A stretch of 64,000 bases of DNA, taken from assembly GCA_910579225.1 (NCBI GenBank), contig CAJTTI010000004.1:124001-188000 (forward strand), written 5' to 3'. The position numbers and the translations under genes were made by a program. Below the pieces are notes generated by a model. That model saw only the letters and a program-made list of their open reading frames with translations. It was not told the origin of the DNA and did not search any database. Of this stretch, positions 30,866 to 40,557 are shown piece by piece; the stretch's first letter is position 1; the number at the start of each line of letters is the position of its first letter. Origin of the DNA: an uncultured Lachnospiraceae bacterium (lineage in GTDB: Bacteria; Bacillota; Clostridia; Lachnospirales; Lachnospiraceae).

Positions 30866-31699
30866 CTACTGAGGCGTTGCCGATTCAATATATCCCATGG
30901 GATCTACTGGTTTATTTTTCTTCAAAATCTGAAAATACAGATTGCTGCCTTCCAGTGTATAATACTTGGTAGGCTCACTCACATAACCGATCAGCCGTCC
31001 GGCTTCCACGATATCTCCTTCTTCCACAGCTACTTCTTTTAATTGTCCGTATACTGCTTCATAGTGATCTCCCAGTTCCATGAACACCGTTGTTCCGGTT
31101 TCTTCATCTACTTTGATCTCACTTACTCTGCCTCTGACCGCGCACTGTACTTCGCTTCCCACATCGGCGCTGATCACAATGGCCGGATGATACTTATACT
31201 GATTCAGGGTGGAAAAATAAATGCTCTTATCCATACTGTAATCCAGAATCACATCACCTTTGACCGGCCAGAGAACCTTGGTACTGTCAGAAAATGACAA
31301 ATGGTCTGGTTCTCCTGTTGTCTCTACTGTCTCCTCTTCTTCCGTCTCAGCCGGAGTCTCCTCTGCTGCTTCCTCACCTTCTGCAGGTGTCTCTTCCTCC
31401 GGAGCTTTCTCTGTCTGTGCAAGCTCCGCTTCGCCTATTTCGTATATATCCTCTTCGGTGTCAATTTTTGCCTGTTCTGCTTCTTTCTCTTCCGTATCTG
31501 CCTGTGCGACAGTGCCTCTTGAATTTGCTGCTTCCTTCTCTGTATCTGCCTCAATATCCGTCTGGGCCTGCTGCCCCGGAACCTCTGTCTGTGGTTCCGA
31601 AGAGAGCCCTTTCCGATACTGGAACACTCCGAATATTCCGGAGATGGAAAGCATGCAGAGGCACAGTGCAATCAAAAATCCTTTTTGATTTTTACGCAT
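30866..31699 (-). CDS. spoIIQ: SpoIIQ-like LytM-fold sporulation protein
   Basis: Protein of 277 aa. One N-terminal membrane segment (GFLIALCLCMLSISGIFGVF), a long Glu/Ala/Thr-rich acidic linker (about 40-150) and a C-terminal M23/LytM fold (about 165-265). Zinc ligands of active M23 enzymes are missing: HPAIVI in place of H-x-G-x-D, YGQL in place of YGHL, NLYFQI in place of HLHFE. It follows spoIID, as in many Clostridia, where SpoIIQ in the forespore membrane binds SpoIIIAH to form the engulfment zipper and channel. A GAGGTGAT ribosome site precedes the ATG. Confidence 0.85.
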   Translation of the reverse strand: MRKNQKGFLIALCLCMLSISGIFGVFQYRKGLSSEPQTEVPGQQAQTDIEADTEKEAANSRGTVAQADTEEKEAEQAKIDTEEDIYEIGEAELAQTEKAPEEETPAEGEEAAEETPAETEEEETVETTGEPDHLSFSDSTKVLWPVKGDVILDYSMDKSIYFSTLNQYKYHPAIVISADVGSEVQCAVRGRVSEIKVDEETGTTVFMELGDHYEAVYGQLKEVAVEEGDIVEAGRLIGYVSEPTKYYTLEGSNLYFQILKKNKPVDPMGYIESATPQ

Positions 31700-31730
31700 A
31701 ACATCACCTCTGGTCCATATTTTTACCAGA

Positions 31731-32543
31731 TTAGGGAATCGTTATACATATAGCTTCCTGATAGAATTTCTGAATAATTTCTGTCAGGTCCGCACCATCT
31801 CTTACCATACGATCAGCCGTATAAAGGCTGAGTCCAAAACCATGTCCGCTTCCTTTTACTGTAATACGCACTGCGTTTTGAGTCCTGTCTGTACTCATCT
31901 GAAAACAGCTGGAAGGAAGATGCAGCAATGACCGGAAAGCCTCTCCCTGCCAGGTCTGATCGACTGCAGTAATATAAGATACATAGTCTGCATCGTCCCG
32001 TTCCAGCACCGCATTCTCAGGATCAAAATCAGCTCCAAGAATCTCTCCAAGATTTTCTTCCGGAATTAAATAAGTATGAAGATAATTTTCTGATTCTCTA
32101 TCATAGGGACAGTCTGCAGAAAGTACATAGGTGTATTCCTCCCCAAGAAGTGCTCCCGCTCTCGTCCTGCCGCTGCTGACCGCATGATAAGGGAGTTCTT
32201 TGTATTCTCCCCCTACAGTGATGACCTGCCCCTTTGTCTGCACAACTGCGTCGTACATCCGTCCATAACTTTTATCATAGACTTCTGAAGAGAGATCTGC
32301 ATACGCTGTCTTACCGGTCCGGACACATTCTGTCCGATACAGAATCGCCATCAGAGTCAGGGTTCCTTCTTCCATCCAGGAATAATCTTCCTGCATCATA
32401 CAAGACAAAACCTGATATTCCAGTTCCGGCAATTCTTCTTCCCTGTGAATCCCCTGTCTGCCATTCAGCAGAAGCGTTACCGTATATGGAAGAAAGATTA
32501 CCAGGAATCCTACTGCTGCCACATTTTTCATCCATCTATTCAT
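31731..32543 (-). CDS. spoIID: Stage II sporulation protein D (peptidoglycan lytic enzyme)
   Basis: Protein of 270 aa. N-terminal membrane anchor (VAAVGFLVIFLPYTVTLLL), the SpoIID core (TLTLMAILYRTECVRTGK, KSYGRMYDAVVQTKGQVITVGGEYKELPYHAVSSGRT) and the C-terminal GSGHGFGLSLYTADRMVRDGADLTEIIQKFY block. The family cleaves glycan strands during forespore engulfment. It is 31 nt upstream of the SpoIIQ-like gene and cotranscribed. GAGGG lies 8 nt before the ATG. Confidence 0.93.
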   Translation of the reverse strand: MNRWMKNVAAVGFLVIFLPYTVTLLLNGRQGIHREEELPELEYQVLSCMMQEDYSWMEEGTLTLMAILYRTECVRTGKTAYADLSSEVYDKSYGRMYDAVVQTKGQVITVGGEYKELPYHAVSSGRTRAGALLGEEYTYVLSADCPYDRESENYLHTYLIPEENLGEILGADFDPENAVLERDDADYVSYITAVDQTWQGEAFRSLLHLPSSCFQMSTDRTQNAVRITVKGSGHGFGLSLYTADRMVRDGADLTEIIQKFYQEAICITIP

Positions 32544-32644
32544 AATGAAAGCCCTCTGTAAAAATCTATGATGCAGAGGGACTTCCTATACATAAATATC
32601 GCAGACAGGTTTTAGGGACTAAAGCATACCACAAGGTGCACATA

Positions 32645-32685
32645 AAAGTAAGGCTGCGCAAACGCATGGCGCAGCCTTACTTATT
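32645..32685 (-). terminator. Terminator of the ileS-glgP operon
   Basis: AAGTAAGGCTGCGC and GCGCAGCCTTACTT form a perfect 14-bp stem just after the glgP stop. Confidence 0.9.
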
Positions 32686-32689
32686 ATCT

Positions 32690-35155
32690 TTAATTCTCAG
32701 CCAGTTCTACTGTCACTTTATCCAGTTTCCAGATTTCGTCTACGTATTCCTGTATTGTACGGTCAGAACTGAACTTACCGGAACATGCCACATTCAGAAT
32801 TGCACTTCTCGCCCAGCCTTTTTCATCTCTGTAAGCTTTTTCCACCCGTTTCTGTGCATCTGCATAAGCACGGAAATCTTTCAGGATGAAATACGGATCT
32901 GGACGGTTATAACCGCCGTCTACCAGCAACGCGTTATAGAGCTCACGGAATTTCTCCGGATCCTTCGGAGAATACTCGCCGTTGATAAGCTGCATCAGCA
33001 CATGGCGGATATCCTGATCAGTATTGAACAGCTGAGACGGATCATAACCGCCTTTCTTCTCCAGATCAATGACTTCGTCTGAACTCATGCCGAAGATAAA
33101 CGCATTCTCCTCGCCTACTTCTTCCACAATCTCCACGTTGGCGCCATCCATAGTTCCGATAGTCAATGCACCGTTGAGCATGAACTTCATATTACCGGTT
33201 CCGGATGCTTCTTTAGACGCCGTGGAAATCTGCTCGGATACATCCGCTGCTGCAAAGATCCATTCTGCATTGGATACCCGGTAATCTTCAATAAAGACCA
33301 CTTTCAGCTTTCCATTGATGGATGCGTCATTATTTACCACATCCGCCACAGAGTTGATCAGTTTAATTGTCAGCTTTGCTCTCATATATCCTGCTGCTGC
33401 CTTGGCACCAAAAATAAAGGTTCTGGGATAGAATTCCATCTCTGGATGTTCCTTGATCTGGTTGTACAGATACATCACATGCAAAATATTCAAAAGCTGT
33501 CTCTTATATTCATGCAGACGTTTTACCTGTACATCGAAAATGGAACGGGGATCCACATCCACACCGTTATGCTCCTTGATATATTTTGCCAGGCGCACCT
33601 TGTTCTGATACTTGATATTCATGAACTCATGCTGCGCCTTCTCATCGTCTGCATAGACCGCCAGCCCTTTGATTCGGGACAGATCCGTGACCCACTCGTC
33701 TCCCACATGGGCAGTAACCCATTTCGCCAGCAACGGGTTACCATGGAGCAGGAACCGTCTCTGGGTGATACCATTGGTCTTGTTGTTGAATTTTTCCGGC
33801 ATCATCTCATAGAAATTCTTCAGCTCCTGATTCTTCAGAATCTCCGTATGAAGTCTTGCCACACCATTAACTGAATAGCCTGCTGCGATAGCCAGATGCG
33901 CCATCTTCACCTGTCCGTCCATGATAATCGCCATTTTCTTGACTTTCTCATAGTTGTTTGGATACTTCTTCTGGATCTCAATGACAAATCTCCGGTTGAT
34001 CTCCTCCACAATCTGATAGATACGCGGAAGCAGTCTGGAGAACAGCTCAATAGGCCATTTTTCCAGTGCCTCAGCCATAATAGTATGGTTGGTATACGCA
34101 CAGGTCTTCGTAGTCACTTCCCAGGCTGCATCCCAGTCCAGTCCATATTCGTCCATGAGCACGCGCATGAGTTCTGCCACTGCCACCGTAGGATGCGTGT
34201 CATTGAGCTGGAAAGTCGCTTTCTCATAGAATTTGCGAATATCATCATGAGAACGCATATACCGTTCCACTGCCGCCTGTACACTTGCAGACACAAAGAA
34301 ATACTGCTGTTTCAGACGAAGCTCCTTGCCAGCCATATGATTGTCATTGGGATAGAGCACTTCCACCAGATTGCGGGCCAGGTTCTCCTGCTCCACCGCC
34401 TTGTTGTACTCTCCTTTGTCAAAATGATTCAATTCAAAAGAATTAATCGCTTCTGCATCCCAAATCCGCAGGCAGTTGATCACGTTGTTCCCATAACCTA
34501 CAATCGGCAGGTCTACCGGAACCGCCAGAACAGACTGATATCCTTCCTGGATAAAATGATTTTTGCCATCTCTGTTCTCAATCTTGACATAACCGCCGAA
34601 TTTGACCGTCTTCGCATACTCCGGACGCCGAAGTTCGAAAGGATTGCCATTCTTCAGCCACATATCCGGGACTTCTACCTGATAACCATTTTCAATCTTC
34701 TGTTTAAACATTCCATAACGATAACGGATACCGCAACCATACGCCGCATACCCAAGGGATGCCAGAGAATCCAGGAAACATGCAGCCAGACGTCCCAGAC
34801 CACCGTTACCCAGCGCCGCATCCGGCTCCTGGTCTTCAATCAGATTCAGATCCAGTCCAATCTCTTCCAAAGCCTGCTTTACTTCATCATAAAACGTCAG
34901 GTTAATCAGATTGTTTCCAAGTGCTCTGCCCATCAGAAATTCCATGGACATATAATATACGATCTTTGGATCTGACTTGTCATACTCCTTCTGCGTCGCA
35001 ATCCATGCATCCATGATCGCATCTTTTACTGCATAGCCTACTGCCTGGAAGATCTGCTGCTGACTGGCCTCTTCAATCTCCCTGCGGAACAGTGTCCGCA
35101 CATTGTACTTTACACTTCTGATAAAGAATTCTTTGTTAAAAGTCCTCTTGGCCAT
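32690..35155 (-). CDS. glgP: Glycogen/starch/alpha-glucan phosphorylase
   Basis: GT35 enzyme of 821 aa that releases glucose 1-phosphate from alpha-1,4-glucans with PLP as cofactor. ALGNGGLGRLAACFLDSLAS near residue 115, NDTHPTVAVAELMR mid-protein and the PLP lysine motif EASGTGNMKFMLNGALTIGTMDGANVEI near residue 660. Length is typical. GAAGGAGG before the ATG. It begins 13 nt after ileS and shares its terminator, so it is probably read from the T-box-controlled promoter, an unusual partner for a tRNA synthetase gene. Confidence 0.95.
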   Translation of the reverse strand: MAKRTFNKEFFIRSVKYNVRTLFRREIEEASQQQIFQAVGYAVKDAIMDAWIATQKEYDKSDPKIVYYMSMEFLMGRALGNNLINLTFYDEVKQALEEIGLDLNLIEDQEPDAALGNGGLGRLAACFLDSLASLGYAAYGCGIRYRYGMFKQKIENGYQVEVPDMWLKNGNPFELRRPEYAKTVKFGGYVKIENRDGKNHFIQEGYQSVLAVPVDLPIVGYGNNVINCLRIWDAEAINSFELNHFDKGEYNKAVEQENLARNLVEVLYPNDNHMAGKELRLKQQYFFVSASVQAAVERYMRSHDDIRKFYEKATFQLNDTHPTVAVAELMRVLMDEYGLDWDAAWEVTTKTCAYTNHTIMAEALEKWPIELFSRLLPRIYQIVEEINRRFVIEIQKKYPNNYEKVKKMAIIMDGQVKMAHLAIAAGYSVNGVARLHTEILKNQELKNFYEMMPEKFNNKTNGITQRRFLLHGNPLLAKWVTAHVGDEWVTDLSRIKGLAVYADDEKAQHEFMNIKYQNKVRLAKYIKEHNGVDVDPRSIFDVQVKRLHEYKRQLLNILHVMYLYNQIKEHPEMEFYPRTFIFGAKAAAGYMRAKLTIKLINSVADVVNNDASINGKLKVVFIEDYRVSNAEWIFAAADVSEQISTASKEASGTGNMKFMLNGALTIGTMDGANVEIVEEVGEENAFIFGMSSDEVIDLEKKGGYDPSQLFNTDQDIRHVLMQLINGEYSPKDPEKFRELYNALLVDGGYNRPDPYFILKDFRAYADAQKRVEKAYRDEKGWARSAILNVACSGKFSSDRTIQEYVDEIWKLDKVTVELAEN

Positions 35156-35168
35156 ACTGTGCCTCCTT

Positions 35169-38100
35169 CTACTGCTTTTCTACACCGAATGTAACAATTT
35201 CCCCATTGATATTCCACTCTTTCACATATCCCTTCGCTTCTGCAAAACAGATATCTGATGCCATAACATCCTTTTGAATCTCATCACTGCTGCGCTCCAT
35301 AATCTCCTGAATGCGTTTATTCCCATAACTGTATACATGAATCCGGTCCATAACCTCATACCCGGCTTCCTTGCGCATGGTCTGGATCTTACTGATGATC
35401 TCACGGATAAATCCTTCTTCTATTAACTCCTCACTCAGATCTGTACACAGGACAACGGTTACCGAACCGTCAGCCTCTGTCACATAGCCCTCCAGCTGAG
35501 CCATATCAATGAGCAAATCTTCTTTTAATAATACCACGTCTGCCCCGTCAATGTCAAATGACAGGCTCTGAGAAGTTTCCAGCTCTTCCATGGCTTTTCT
35601 TCCGTCAATCTCCGACAGATATGCACGGATACCGTTCAGAAGTTTGCCGTATTTCGGCCCGACCGTCTTAAGCTGAGGTTTGAAAGTATAGCTGGTAAAC
35701 TCACTCAAATCTTCTTTAAAAATGATCTCTTTCACATTCAGCTCATCAGCAATGATATTCTGATACATCCGATCCAGCTCGTGATCCGCACGTACAAACA
35801 TGGTACCGATAGGCTGGCGATTTTTAATATTAGCCGTATTGCGGGCAGCCCGTCCCAGTACCACAATATCCAGAATCTCTTCCATAGCCGCTTCCAGGTC
35901 CTTATTGATCATCTCTTCATGGACTGCCGGGAAATCGCACAGATGTACACTCTCCGGAGCATCTTTATCAATGCTGCACACCAGATTTCGATAGATATCC
36001 TCTGTCATAAACGGAATCATGGGCGCTGCTGCTTTGGAGATGGTCACAAGAGCCGTATACAGCGTCATATAAGCATTGATCTTATCCTGCTCCATGCCCT
36101 TTGCCCAGAACCGTTCCCGACTTCTTCTCACATACCAGTTACTCATCTCATCCACGAACTCCTGAAGCGCTCTTGCAGCCTCTGGAATCCGGTAGTTATC
36201 CAAATCGCGATCCACTTCACCTACAACCGTATTTAATTTGGACAACAGCCATTTATCCATGATGGACAGGGAATCATAGTCCAGTGTATATTTTGTCGCA
36301 TCAAACTTATCAATGTTTGCATACAATACAAAGAATGCATAGGTATTCCACAGTGTACCCATAAATTTCCGCTGTCCTTCCTGGACTGCTTTCCCATGAA
36401 AACGATTCGGCAGCCAGGGCGCGCTGTTGATATAGAAGTACCAGCGAATAGCATCTGCACCATAGGTGGACAATGCGTCAAAGGGATCCACCGCATTTCC
36501 TTTGGATTTACTCATTTTCTGCCCGTTCTCGTCCTGTACATGGCCGAGAACAATGACATTCTCATAAGGCGCTTTATTGAATAATAAGGTAGATTCTGCT
36601 AACAGCGAATAAAACCAGCCGCGAGTCTGGTCCACTGCCTCAGAGATAAACTGGGCGGGGAACTGACTCTCAAACAGCTCCTTGTTTTCAAAAGGATAAT
36701 GATGTTGCGCAAAAGGCATGGCTCCGGAATCAAACCAGCAGTCGATCACCTCAGGTACCCGTTTCATGGTTCCCTGGCACTTCGGACACGTACAGGTAAT
36801 CTCATCAATATACGGACGGTGCAGCTCCACAGTCATTGCCGCGTCATTGCCGCTCATCTTCTTTAGTTCCTCGCGGGAACCAATACTCTCCATGTTTCCA
36901 CAGCCTTCACATTCCCAGACGTTCAAAGGCGTACCCCAGTAACGGTTCCGGCTGATGCCCCAGTCCTGAATATTCTCCAGCCAGTCACCAAAACGGCCTT
37001 TCCCAATGCTCTCCGGAATCCAATTGATGGTGTTGTTGTTCCGGATCAGATCATCCCTGACCGCAGTCATCTTGATAAACCAGGATTCTCTTGCATAATA
37101 GATCAAAGGCGTACTGCATCTCCAGCAGTGGGGATAACTGTGCTCAAATTTCGGTGCATCAAAGAGAAGTCCTCTGGCATCCAGATCCTTTAATACTTCC
37201 GGGTCCGCTTTCTTTACAAACAATCCTGCAAAAGGCGTGTCTTCTGTCATATTTCCTTTTCCATCCACAAGCTGTACAAATGGAAGGTCATATTTTCTGC
37301 CTACGTTGGCGTCATCTTCACCAAATGCCGGTGCAATATGCACCACGCCGGTACCGTCGGTCAAAGTAACGTAAGAATCACAGGTTACATAATATCCTTT
37401 TTTGCGCTGTTTTTCTGCCACAGTTGCAGAGCATGCAAAGAGCGGTTCATATTCTTTATATTCCAGATCTTTTCCGGTATACCGCTCCAGCATTTCATAT
37501 GCCGCTGTCTCTTCTGTTCCAAGTTTTCCAAGCACGGCATCCAAAAGTGCTTCAGCCATATAATAGACATGTCCGTCTGCCGCCTTTACTTTCACATAAC
37601 TTTCCTCCGGGTTGACGCAGAGCGCCACATTGGACGGAAGTGTCCAGGGAGTTGTGGTCCATGCCAGAATATAAGCATCTTCATCTTTCACTTTGAAGCG
37701 AACCACTGCAGAACGTTCTTTCACATCTTTGTATCCCTGGGCCACCTCATGAGAGGACAGGGGAGTCCCGCAGCGGGGACAGTAGGGTACAATCTTAAAG
37801 CCCTTGTACAAAAGCCCCTTGTCCCAGATCGTCTTCAATGCCCACCATTCCGATTCAATAAAATCATCATGATATGTCACATAGGGATCGTCCATATCTG
37901 CCCAGAAACCCACTGTACCAGAGAAATCCTCCCACATCCCCTTGTATTTCCAGACGCTTTCCTTACATTTGGAAATGAAAGGATCCAGTCCATATTCTTC
38001 AATCTGCTCTTTACCATCCAGTCCCAGGAGCTTCTCCACCTCCAGCTCTACCGGAAGCCCATGGGTATCCCATCCCGCTTTGCGCGGCACCATATATCCT

Positions 38101-38324
38101 TTCATAGTCCGGTATCTTGGAATCATGTCTTTGATCACACGTGTCAGTACATGTCCGATATGCGGTTTCCCGTTAGCTGTCGGCGGCCCATCATAGAATG
38201 TATAGGTCGGTCCTTCTTTCCTGCGTTCCATACTTTTCCGGAACGTATCATTTTCTTTCCAGAATTTTTCCACTTCTTTTTCACGTTCCACAAAGTTCAT
38301 GTCCGTGTTGACTTTGTTATACAT
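35169..38324 (-). CDS. ileS: Isoleucyl-tRNA synthetase
   Basis: Class I synthetase of 1051 aa. HIGH motif GKPHIGHVLT, KMSKS motif DENGQKMSKSKGNAVDP, editing domain in between, and a long C-terminal anticodon-binding region. Length and the N-terminal FYDGPPTANGKPH mark the longer, eukaryotic-like type that in some bacteria is linked to mupirocin tolerance. GAGGAGG is 9 nt before the ATG. Expression is controlled by the T-box leader. Confidence 0.96.
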   Translation of the reverse strand: MYNKVNTDMNFVEREKEVEKFWKENDTFRKSMERRKEGPTYTFYDGPPTANGKPHIGHVLTRVIKDMIPRYRTMKGYMVPRKAGWDTHGLPVELEVEKLLGLDGKEQIEEYGLDPFISKCKESVWKYKGMWEDFSGTVGFWADMDDPYVTYHDDFIESEWWALKTIWDKGLLYKGFKIVPYCPRCGTPLSSHEVAQGYKDVKERSAVVRFKVKDEDAYILAWTTTPWTLPSNVALCVNPEESYVKVKAADGHVYYMAEALLDAVLGKLGTEETAAYEMLERYTGKDLEYKEYEPLFACSATVAEKQRKKGYYVTCDSYVTLTDGTGVVHIAPAFGEDDANVGRKYDLPFVQLVDGKGNMTEDTPFAGLFVKKADPEVLKDLDARGLLFDAPKFEHSYPHCWRCSTPLIYYARESWFIKMTAVRDDLIRNNNTINWIPESIGKGRFGDWLENIQDWGISRNRYWGTPLNVWECEGCGNMESIGSREELKKMSGNDAAMTVELHRPYIDEITCTCPKCQGTMKRVPEVIDCWFDSGAMPFAQHHYPFENKELFESQFPAQFISEAVDQTRGWFYSLLAESTLLFNKAPYENVIVLGHVQDENGQKMSKSKGNAVDPFDALSTYGADAIRWYFYINSAPWLPNRFHGKAVQEGQRKFMGTLWNTYAFFVLYANIDKFDATKYTLDYDSLSIMDKWLLSKLNTVVGEVDRDLDNYRIPEAARALQEFVDEMSNWYVRRSRERFWAKGMEQDKINAYMTLYTALVTISKAAAPMIPFMTEDIYRNLVCSIDKDAPESVHLCDFPAVHEEMINKDLEAAMEEILDIVVLGRAARNTANIKNRQPIGTMFVRADHELDRMYQNIIADELNVKEIIFKEDLSEFTSYTFKPQLKTVGPKYGKLLNGIRAYLSEIDGRKAMEELETSQSLSFDIDGADVVLLKEDLLIDMAQLEGYVTEADGSVTVVLCTDLSEELIEEGFIREIISKIQTMRKEAGYEVMDRIHVYSYGNKRIQEIMERSSDEIQKDVMASDICFAEAKGYVKEWNINGEIVTFGVEKQ

Positions 38325-38449
38325 GTTTCATAACCTCCTCATATTTTTATTATCCGTCATGCAATTTCCTGCATGGGTCCCTGCTTGTACTTAGCCCATT
38401 GCGGGCATCTGTCCGGGCAGTATCTGCTCATATGGCAAACCGTATTCTT

Positions 38450-38700
38450 CCGGCTAATAAAACAGGCCCCATCCTGTAACAGGACGGAGCCGAAAGAAAC
38501 GCTCTGAGATCTACCACCTCTTACAACATACCAGCATATGCGCCCCCTGTAACGTAAGGATCACGTCAGCACCTACTCACTTGCGTTTTCAGCCTGCGGC
38601 TCGGAAGTGATATTCAGGACCATGTACTTCTGTCGGGCTCACACCCTCTCCGACTCGCTGAAAATTTCCATTGCTCCTTACTGTCTTCGTCACAGCCTTT
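38450..38700 (-). promoter_or_regulatory. T-box riboswitch (tRNA-Ile sensing) upstream of ileS
   Basis: On the minus strand the leader shows the T-box plan: stem I with the specifier region GAATATCACTTCC (ATC, Ile), the GCAAGTGAGTAGGTGCTGACGTG block, the antiterminator bulge AAGAGGTGGTAGATC, and a terminator stem GGCTCCGTCCTG / CAGGATGGGGCC followed by TGTTTTATT (about 38452-38495). Uncharged tRNA-Ile would pair with specifier and bulge and prevent termination. The bulge sequence differs from the usual GGGTGGTACCGCG but keeps TGG. Confidence 0.88.
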
Positions 38701-38718
38701 TATCTTTATACGAATGTA

Positions 38719-38748
38719 ATTATAAGGTCCGGATTCCTGATTTGTCAA
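38719..38748 (-). promoter_or_regulatory. Promoter of ileS-glgP
   Basis: On the minus strand: TTGACA (38743-38748), 18-nt spacer, TATAAT (38719-38724), just upstream of T-box stem I. Confidence 0.85.
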
Positions 38749-38936
38749 GATTTTTCAGCGCCTTTGTAAACAGTTTCTAAATTTTTCTCTTTAGCCTTGC
38801 ACCTGTTTTATAAATAAACTATAATATTATCGGCATATTTCCGTAATTATTTTTCACATCTTATGGAATACCTGCAATTCCGTCAGCCATAAATAACCAT
38901 ACACAACACTGGTATTTTTTAGAATAGAGGTAAAGA

Positions 38937-40460
38937 ATGAATTTTATAAATAAGAGCAAGAAAACAGTACTGTTATCCGTACTCTGCTTTTCTATGATAT
39001 TTTCTATCCCCGTCTCTGCATCAGAAGAATCTGATCCCTCACCCGAGATTCGCTACAATATGGAGATACAGTCCAACTCCCGGGAGCAGTGGCCTTCCGG
39101 TCCCCAGATCTATGCAGAGTCTGCCATTGTTATGGAAGCTTCCACCGGAACAATTCTCTATGACAAGAATATGGACCAGCGGATGGAACCTGCCAGCATC
39201 ACCAAAATTATGACGTTACTGCTGGCACTGGAAAATCTTGACATGAATGAGGAAGTCACCTTCTCCCACAATGCAGTCTATTCCATCGAATATGACAGCA
39301 GCCATATCGCCAGGGATGAAGGAGAGATCCTCACAGTAGAAGAATGTCTCTATGCCATCATGCTGGAGTCTGCCAACGAGTGTTCCAATGCGATTGCAGA
39401 ACAGGTCTCCGGCTCTGTGGATGCATTTGCCGATCTGATGAATCAGAGAGCAGCGGAACTGGGATGTACCGGCACCCATTTTGTAAACCCCCATGGACTT
39501 CCCAATGAAGAACATTATACAACTGCTCATGATATGGCTCTCATCACTCAGGAAGCCATCAAATACGAAAAATTCCGTCAGATCAGTGGAACTGCCCGTT
39601 ATACTCTGCGTACCACCAATAAAAAAGATGAAGAACTTCTGATGAATAATCATCATCTTATGATCTCCAACAACAAAACCTCCCGTTTCCTGGATGATAC
39701 TGTGTTCTGCGGAAAGACCGGATATACCACTGTCGCATTGAACACATTAGTTACCTGCGCCACCAGAAACGGTATGGACCTGATCGTTGTGACTATGAAA
39801 ACAAAGTCCACCGGTGAACGGGGCGTCCCTCTGTATCCGGATACAGCCAACCTTTTAAATTATGCAAGTGAAAATTTTCACAGAGTTAATATTGCAGAGA
39901 ATGAAACTAACTTTACCATTGGGCAGGGAAATCTTTTCGATACCGGAAGTTCTATCTTCAGTATTTCTACTCCACTGATTGAGATGGAAACCAACGGTTA
40001 TGTGATCCTTCCCATCAACGCCTCCTTTTCTGATGCGGTTCCCCAACTTGAATTCCAGGACGCAGAGGACTCCAGGGTAATCGCTACATTAAGCTACACT
40101 TATTCCGGACAGCCCGTTGGTTCCACAAGCCTGATTCTGACAGATCAAAAAGTTCAGGAATTTAATTTCCAGAAAACAGACAGTGAAGAAACCCCTTCAC
40201 CAGATGAACAGACAGAAGATACAAAATCTGAAGTCCGTCTGGTAAAAATTAACCTCCGAACTGCAGGAATTGTCGTCTGTTCTGTCCTGCTTCTGCTGAC
40301 TCTTCTTCTCCTGCTGAAAAAATTTGCAACACATATGGAGATTGAACTGAATCCTGTAAGAAGATTCCAAAACTGGCGTGACCAGAAGAATTCATTCGGC
40401 AACCGGAGCAGAAAAAGATACAGGAGCAGAAAACGCCACAGAGGACGGAGACGGTTTTAA
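38937..40460 (+). CDS. D-alanyl-D-alanine carboxypeptidase (S11 family)
   Basis: Protein of 507 aa. Signal peptide (residues 1-29, ending VSA), penicillin-binding catalytic motifs SITK (EPASITKIM), SAN (LESANECSNAIAEQ) and KTG (CGKTGYTT), then a beta-sandwich domain, one C-terminal membrane helix (IVVCSVLLLLTLLLLLKKF) and a very basic tail (RSRKRYRSRKRHRGRRRF). It trims the terminal D-Ala from peptidoglycan stem peptides. The C-terminal helix and Arg-rich cytoplasmic tail differ from the amphipathic anchor of PBP5 types; DacF-like proteins are the nearest relatives. Confidence 0.92.
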   Translation: MNFINKSKKTVLLSVLCFSMIFSIPVSASEESDPSPEIRYNMEIQSNSREQWPSGPQIYAESAIVMEASTGTILYDKNMDQRMEPASITKIMTLLLALENLDMNEEVTFSHNAVYSIEYDSSHIARDEGEILTVEECLYAIMLESANECSNAIAEQVSGSVDAFADLMNQRAAELGCTGTHFVNPHGLPNEEHYTTAHDMALITQEAIKYEKFRQISGTARYTLRTTNKKDEELLMNNHHLMISNNKTSRFLDDTVFCGKTGYTTVALNTLVTCATRNGMDLIVVTMKTKSTGERGVPLYPDTANLLNYASENFHRVNIAENETNFTIGQGNLFDTGSSIFSISTPLIEMETNGYVILPINASFSDAVPQLEFQDAEDSRVIATLSYTYSGQPVGSTSLILTDQKVQEFNFQKTDSEETPSPDEQTEDTKSEVRLVKINLRTAGIVVCSVLLLLTLLLLLKKFATHMEIELNPVRRFQNWRDQKNSFGNRSRKRYRSRKRHRGRRRF

Positions 40461-40481
40461 GACCGGAATACAGACATGAAA

Positions 40482-40518
40482 GAAGCAGCTCTTCTGCATT
40501 GTATAAACGAAGAGCTGC
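40482..40518 (+). terminator. Terminator after the carboxypeptidase
   Basis: AGCAGCTCTTC / GAAGAGCTGCT, an 11-bp perfect stem; no marked T-run. Confidence 0.7.
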
Positions 40519-40557
40519 TGAAAATCATTTGTTCTGATACCTGTTAAGTCTTTTTCT

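Noticed and set aside
33896..34975. 359-codon open frame opposite glgP, and similar long frames opposite ileS (37338-38333), GH3 (5082-6245) and amt (54115-55035)
   Set aside because: All lie antisense to clear enzymes and have shadow composition without motifs or ribosome sites.
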